Below, piece by piece: positions 61,093-64,000 of a stretch of DNA of 64,000 nt (positions within the stretch are counted from its first letter, which is position 1; the number at the start of each line of letters is the position of its first letter). This DNA is from Marinobacter daqiaonensis (GTDB lineage Bacteria > Pseudomonadota > Gammaproteobacteria > Pseudomonadales > Oleiphilaceae). The notes under the pieces are model-generated. The model was not told the DNA's origin. It did not search any database and saw nothing but the letters and a program-made list of their open reading frames with translations. Position numbers and translations under genes: made by a program. The DNA is taken from contig NZ_FOYW01000001.1 of the NCBI RefSeq assembly GCF_900115285.1, forward strand, positions 186,001 through 250,000, written 5' to 3'.

Positions 61093-62655
61093 ATGATACG
61101 AATCTCATCCCAGCAGATCTTCTCCGGTGGCGTGAACCGGCTGCAGGAACTGAACGTTGGCCTGAACAAAACCCAGGAGCAGGTGTCCACCGGCAAGCGG
61201 GTGAATCGCCCGTCGGACGACCCGGTGGCGGCGGCGCGCATCCTCAAGCTGGACCAGCAGGTGGGCCGGATCGAAACCTTCCAGCGCAATGTCAGCCTGG
61301 CGGAGAACCGTCTGCAGAAGGAAGAAGGCACCCTCTCCAGTATGGTGGATGTGGTTCAGCGGGTCCGGGAACTGACGGTTCAGGCCGGCAACGGCTCGCT
61401 GTCCATCAATGACCGCCAGTCCATCTCCGCGGAGCTCAAGGAACGACTCGGTCAGCTCGCCTCGCTGGCCAATACCCAGGATGCCGCCGGCGAGTATATA
61501 TTCAGCGGTTTCCAGGGAAACACTCCTGCCTTCGGTCAGAACATTTCCGGTGACTGGGTTTACCAGGGTGACGAAGGCCAGCGTAAACTGGAAATTGACG
61601 ATGGGGTGACCGTTCCCATCAGCGATCATGGCAGGAAGCTGTTTGTGGACGTGGCCAGTGCCGGTCCCACCTTCTTTGCGGAAGCCAATCCGGCCAATAC
61701 CTCCGGCGCCCGTATCAGCAGTGGTGTGGTGCTGGATCCTGAGCTGGTGGCGGGTCTTTCACCGGAGGATCTGGTGGTTTCGGTGGAGGATGATGGAGCA
61801 GGCAATCTCGGTTACCGCATTACCGAACGCAGTTCCGGCGACCCGGTCATTCCCGCCCTGGCGACGGAACCGGCCATTCCCTATACCAGTGGTGAGAGTG
61901 TCCGGGTCAGCGGCATGCAGTTCGAGATCACTGGTGCCGGGGCCGGCGATGAGTTCTTCCTGAAAACCAGCTCCAAACAGTCCGTTTTCACCAGCATTGA
62001 AAAGCTGATCTACGGCCTGGACAACCTGGCGAAGCAGGGAGAGGCTGCCACCGTCACCGCATTCGCGCCGGCAGGCGGGGACTCCCTGACGATCAATGAC
62101 GACGTGGTGCTGACCTTCGCCGCCGGTGATGATATCCAGGATCTGGCCGACGCCATCAACAACAGCAATGACAACGCCCTCGACGGCGTGACAGCGGAGG
62201 TGGTCGGTGGTGAATTGAAAATCAGCTCGCCTGGCAAGGATGTGCGTATCGACGCCACCGGCTGGACCGGAAACCTTCAGATATCCGGCGCGCTCTTCGA
62301 TGATATCGGGATTACCGGAGGTGCGGTGGATGCGGGCGCCACCAGTAGCGCGGGCTTCGTGAGCAGCCAGAAAGCCTACGACGACCTGATTGCCCAGTCG
62401 CTCCAGAACCTGGATAACGCCCAGGAAAGCATCATTCGCGTGCAGACCGAGATTGGTGGTCGGATGAACGCTCTGGAATCCACGGGAGAGTTCCTCGACG
62501 ATTCCGCCCTGTACAGCAAGGACATCCGCTCACAACTGCAGGATGTGGACTACGCCGAGGCCATCAGTAACCTGTCGTTCCAGAGCTTCGTGCTGCAGGC
62601 GGCCCAGCAGTCTTTCGCCCAGACGTCGCAGCTGTCCCTGTTCGATCGTCTGTAA
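61093..62655 (+). CDS. flgL: Flagellar hook-filament junction protein FlgL
   Basis: A 520-residue HAP3 protein. MIRISSQQIFSGGVNRLQELN and QEQVSTGKRVNRPSDDPVAA form the flagellin-like N-terminal D0/D1 part; the C-terminal block YAEAISNLSFQSFVLQAAQQSFAQTSQLSLFDRL ends it. The centre (about 290-420) carries a flagellin hook-IN-like inserted domain (SIEKLIYGLDNLAKQ, then SLTINDDVVLTFAAGDDIQ), which explains a length above enteric FlgL (about 317). It is the last gene of the flg unit. Confidence 0.94.
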   Translation: MIRISSQQIFSGGVNRLQELNVGLNKTQEQVSTGKRVNRPSDDPVAAARILKLDQQVGRIETFQRNVSLAENRLQKEEGTLSSMVDVVQRVRELTVQAGNGSLSINDRQSISAELKERLGQLASLANTQDAAGEYIFSGFQGNTPAFGQNISGDWVYQGDEGQRKLEIDDGVTVPISDHGRKLFVDVASAGPTFFAEANPANTSGARISSGVVLDPELVAGLSPEDLVVSVEDDGAGNLGYRITERSSGDPVIPALATEPAIPYTSGESVRVSGMQFEITGAGAGDEFFLKTSSKQSVFTSIEKLIYGLDNLAKQGEAATVTAFAPAGGDSLTINDDVVLTFAAGDDIQDLADAINNSNDNALDGVTAEVVGGELKISSPGKDVRIDATGWTGNLQISGALFDDIGITGGAVDAGATSSAGFVSSQKAYDDLIAQSLQNLDNAQESIIRVQTEIGGRMNALESTGEFLDDSALYSKDIRSQLQDVDYAEAISNLSFQSFVLQAAQQSFAQTSQLSLFDRL

Positions 62656-62680
62656 GAGAGGGTGGGGGATACCAAAGCGT

Positions 62681-62708
62681 TTGATTTCAGGGCTGTCGTC
62701 GGTATAAT
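62681..62708 (+). promoter_or_regulatory. Sigma-70 promoter of tRNA-Leu
   Basis: TTGATT (62681-62686) and TATAAT (62703-62708) are separated by 16 bases, followed by a GC-rich start region 33 bases before the mature tRNA. Confidence 0.8.
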
Positions 62709-62741
62709 CGCTGGCGCTTCTCAACCCGGGAAGCTGTATTT

Positions 62742-62828
62742 GGCGGCGTGGTGAAATTGGTAGACACGACGGATTCAAAATCCGTTGGGGTAAAACCCGT
62801 GGCGGTTCGAGTCCGCCCGCCGCTACCA
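62742..62828 (+). tRNA. tRNA-Leu (anticodon CAA)
   Basis: An 87-base class II tRNA with encoded CCA. The acceptor stem pairs GGCGGCG with CGCCGCT (G-U at the first pair). The D-arm is GTG...CAC, the anticodon stem is ACGGA/TCCGT with loop TTCAAAA (anticodon CAA at 62776-62778), a long variable arm follows, and the T-loop is TTCGAGT. It reads the UUG codon. Confidence 0.96.
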
Positions 62829-62840
62829 TTCCTGGTCTGT

Positions 62841-62878
62841 TCCCCCGATTTCCCACTGCTCCCCCGATTTCCCACTGC
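62841..62878. repeat. Tandem 19-bp repeat between tRNA and queA
   Basis: TCCCCCGATTTCCCACTGC occurs twice head-to-tail (62841-62859, 62860-62878), followed by a partial third TCCCCCGCGAT. It may be a slippage product near the tRNA 3' end. Confidence 0.85.
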
Positions 62879-62986
62879 TCCCCCGCGATCCTCAATTGGA
62901 CCGCCGCCCTCGAGGCTGTATAATCCGCCTCTTTCAAAACCCCTTATCGATGATCGCCTCCTTTGGGCCCTGACGCAGTCCTGCCA

Positions 62987-64000
62987 ATGAACGTTTCCGA
63001 TTTCCATTTCGACCTCCCGGACGAACTGATTGCCCGTTATCCCATGCCTGAACGAAGCGGATCCCGCCTGCTGGTTCTCGAGGGTGTGTCCGGTAACGTC
63101 AGCCACCGGTATTTCCGCGACCTGCCGGCATTGCTCGAACCCGAGGATCTGCTGATATTCAACGACACCCGGGTCATTCCCGCGCGCCTGCTGGGCACCA
63201 AGGAGACAGGTGGCAAGCTGGAAGTACTGGTTGAACGGGTCATCGCCGACGACACCGTGCTGGCCCATGTGCGCGCCTCGAAGGCCCTCAAGCCGGGGCA
63301 GCGTGTGTATCTCGAGGACGGCTCGGTGCTGGTCATGCTGGACCGGGACGACACCCTGTTCCGGTTGCGGACGGAATCCGGCGAGCCGGTTCTGGACCTG
63401 CTTGAGCGTACCGGCCACATGCCCCTGCCGCCTTACGTGGATCGCCCTGACGAGACCGCCGACCGGGAGCGATACCAGACAGTCTATGCCCGGGAAGCCG
63501 GTGCCGTGGCGGCACCCACCGCCGGCCTTCACTTCGATGATGCCATGTTCGAGGCCCTTGCCACGAAGGGCATCGAGACCGCTTTCGTGACGCTGCACGT
63601 GGGAGCCGGTACGTTCCAGCCGGTGCGGGTGGAAAAGGTTGAGGATCACGTCATGCACAGCGAGGTGGCAACGGTTCCGGAAGCCACTGTGGCCGCCATT
63701 GCCCGGGCCCGGGCCCGTGGCGGCCGGGTGATTGCCGTGGGCACGACGTCGGTACGGTCACTGGAATCCGCCAGCCGGGGTGGAGTGGTGAGACCGTTCC
63801 AGGGGGAGACCGATATCTTCATCAGCCCGGGTTACCGGTTCCAGACGGTGGACGCCATGATTACCAATTTCCACTTGCCGGAGTCGACCCTGATCATGCT
63901 GGTGAGCGCCTTTGCCGGCTACCAGAACACCATGAACGCCTATGACGAGGCGGTCCGGGAGCGGTACCGTTTCTTCAGTTATGGTGACGCCATGTTCATT
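62987..64000 (+). CDS. queA: tRNA ribosyltransferase-isomerase QueA (partial)
   Basis: The first 338 codons of S-adenosylmethionine:tRNA ribosyltransferase-isomerase, which converts preQ1 in tRNA to epoxyqueuosine using the ribosyl group of SAM. Landmarks: [22 protein letters not shown] at the start, [45 protein letters not shown] and [18 protein letters not shown]. The gene runs beyond the window edge by about ten codons. It is probably the first gene of a queA-tgt-yajC-type cluster outside the window. Confidence 0.96.
   Translation, partial: MNVSDFHFDLPDELIARYPMPERSGSRLLVLEGVSGNVSHRYFRDLPALLEPEDLLIFNDTRVIPARLLGTKETGGKLEVLVERVIADDTVLAHVRASKALKPGQRVYLEDGSVLVMLDRDDTLFRLRTESGEPVLDLLERTGHMPLPPYVDRPDETADRERYQTVYAREAGAVAAPTAGLHFDDAMFEALATKGIETAFVTLHVGAGTFQPVRVEKVEDHVMHSEVATVPEATVAAIARARARGGRVIAVGTTSVRSLESASRGGVVRPFQGETDIFISPGYRFQTVDAMITNFHLPESTLIMLVSAFAGYQNTMNAYDEAVRERYRFFSYGDAMFI

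Noticed and set aside
62841..62878. Possible CRISPR-like tandem repeats near the tRNA
   Set aside because: Repeats are directly adjacent without spacers and only two full units exist; no CRISPR array is present in the window.

Overview
The window looks like a chromosome segment of a marine gammaproteobacterium, most likely Marinobacter or a close relative. The basis is gene content: a split B12-dependent ribonucleotide reductase (nrdJa/nrdJb, as in Pseudomonas), a PsrA-type fatty-acid operator, a HupE/UreJ protein next to a transmembrane anchor protein, and a complete flgB-flgL flagellar run with sigma-54 promoters. The genus is inferred from recall of gene content, not from any search.

Region by region. 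0-17 kb: mixed single genes and short operons (DUF2254 membrane protein, cold-shock protein, PQQ-type sugar dehydrogenase, fatty acid desaturase, glutathione S-transferase, a creatinase-like hydrolase paired with a D-amino-acid dehydrogenase-like flavoprotein, a K+ channel with a zinc-ribbon tail, a BdlA-like PAS-PAS chemoreceptor, and a three-gene envelope operon of unknown function). 17-34.6 kb: an accessory zone with lower coding density, gene remnants (CaiB/BaiF, REP-associated transposase), an unrecognised TPR/acidic-repeat gene pair, an entericidin-like lipoprotein, a low-GC exported protein, an intact REP-associated tyrosine transposase (RAYT) with a dispersed GTGCCTGTCCACGTTC-like motif, and a YefM-YoeB toxin-antitoxin pair that ends in an integron-type attC site.

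34.9-50.3 kb: dense core genes. These are nrdJab with NrdR boxes, an ABC importer of the TrpXYZ type, an acyl-CoA synthetase behind a PsrA-like operator, a YiiD-type thioesterase, PilZ and degenerate HD-GYP proteins, an ABC-2 exporter, queF, an adenylate cyclase and a nitroreductase. 50.4-62.7 kb: flgBCDE and flgFGHIJKL, each set preceded by a sigma-54 (-24/-12) promoter. The flgE-flgF gap holds two large hairpin elements with a shared 65-nt core but unrelated, individually self-complementary arms; this is the most unusual structure in the window. 62.7-64 kb: tRNA-Leu(CAA) and queA, which runs off the end.

Functional threads: flagellar rod/hook assembly; cyclic nucleotide signalling (PilZ, HD-GYP-like, adenylate cyclase, BdlA-like receptor); queuosine synthesis (queF, queA); fatty acid metabolism (desaturase, acyl-CoA synthetase, thioesterase). 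All calls come from reading the sequence; no database was searched.
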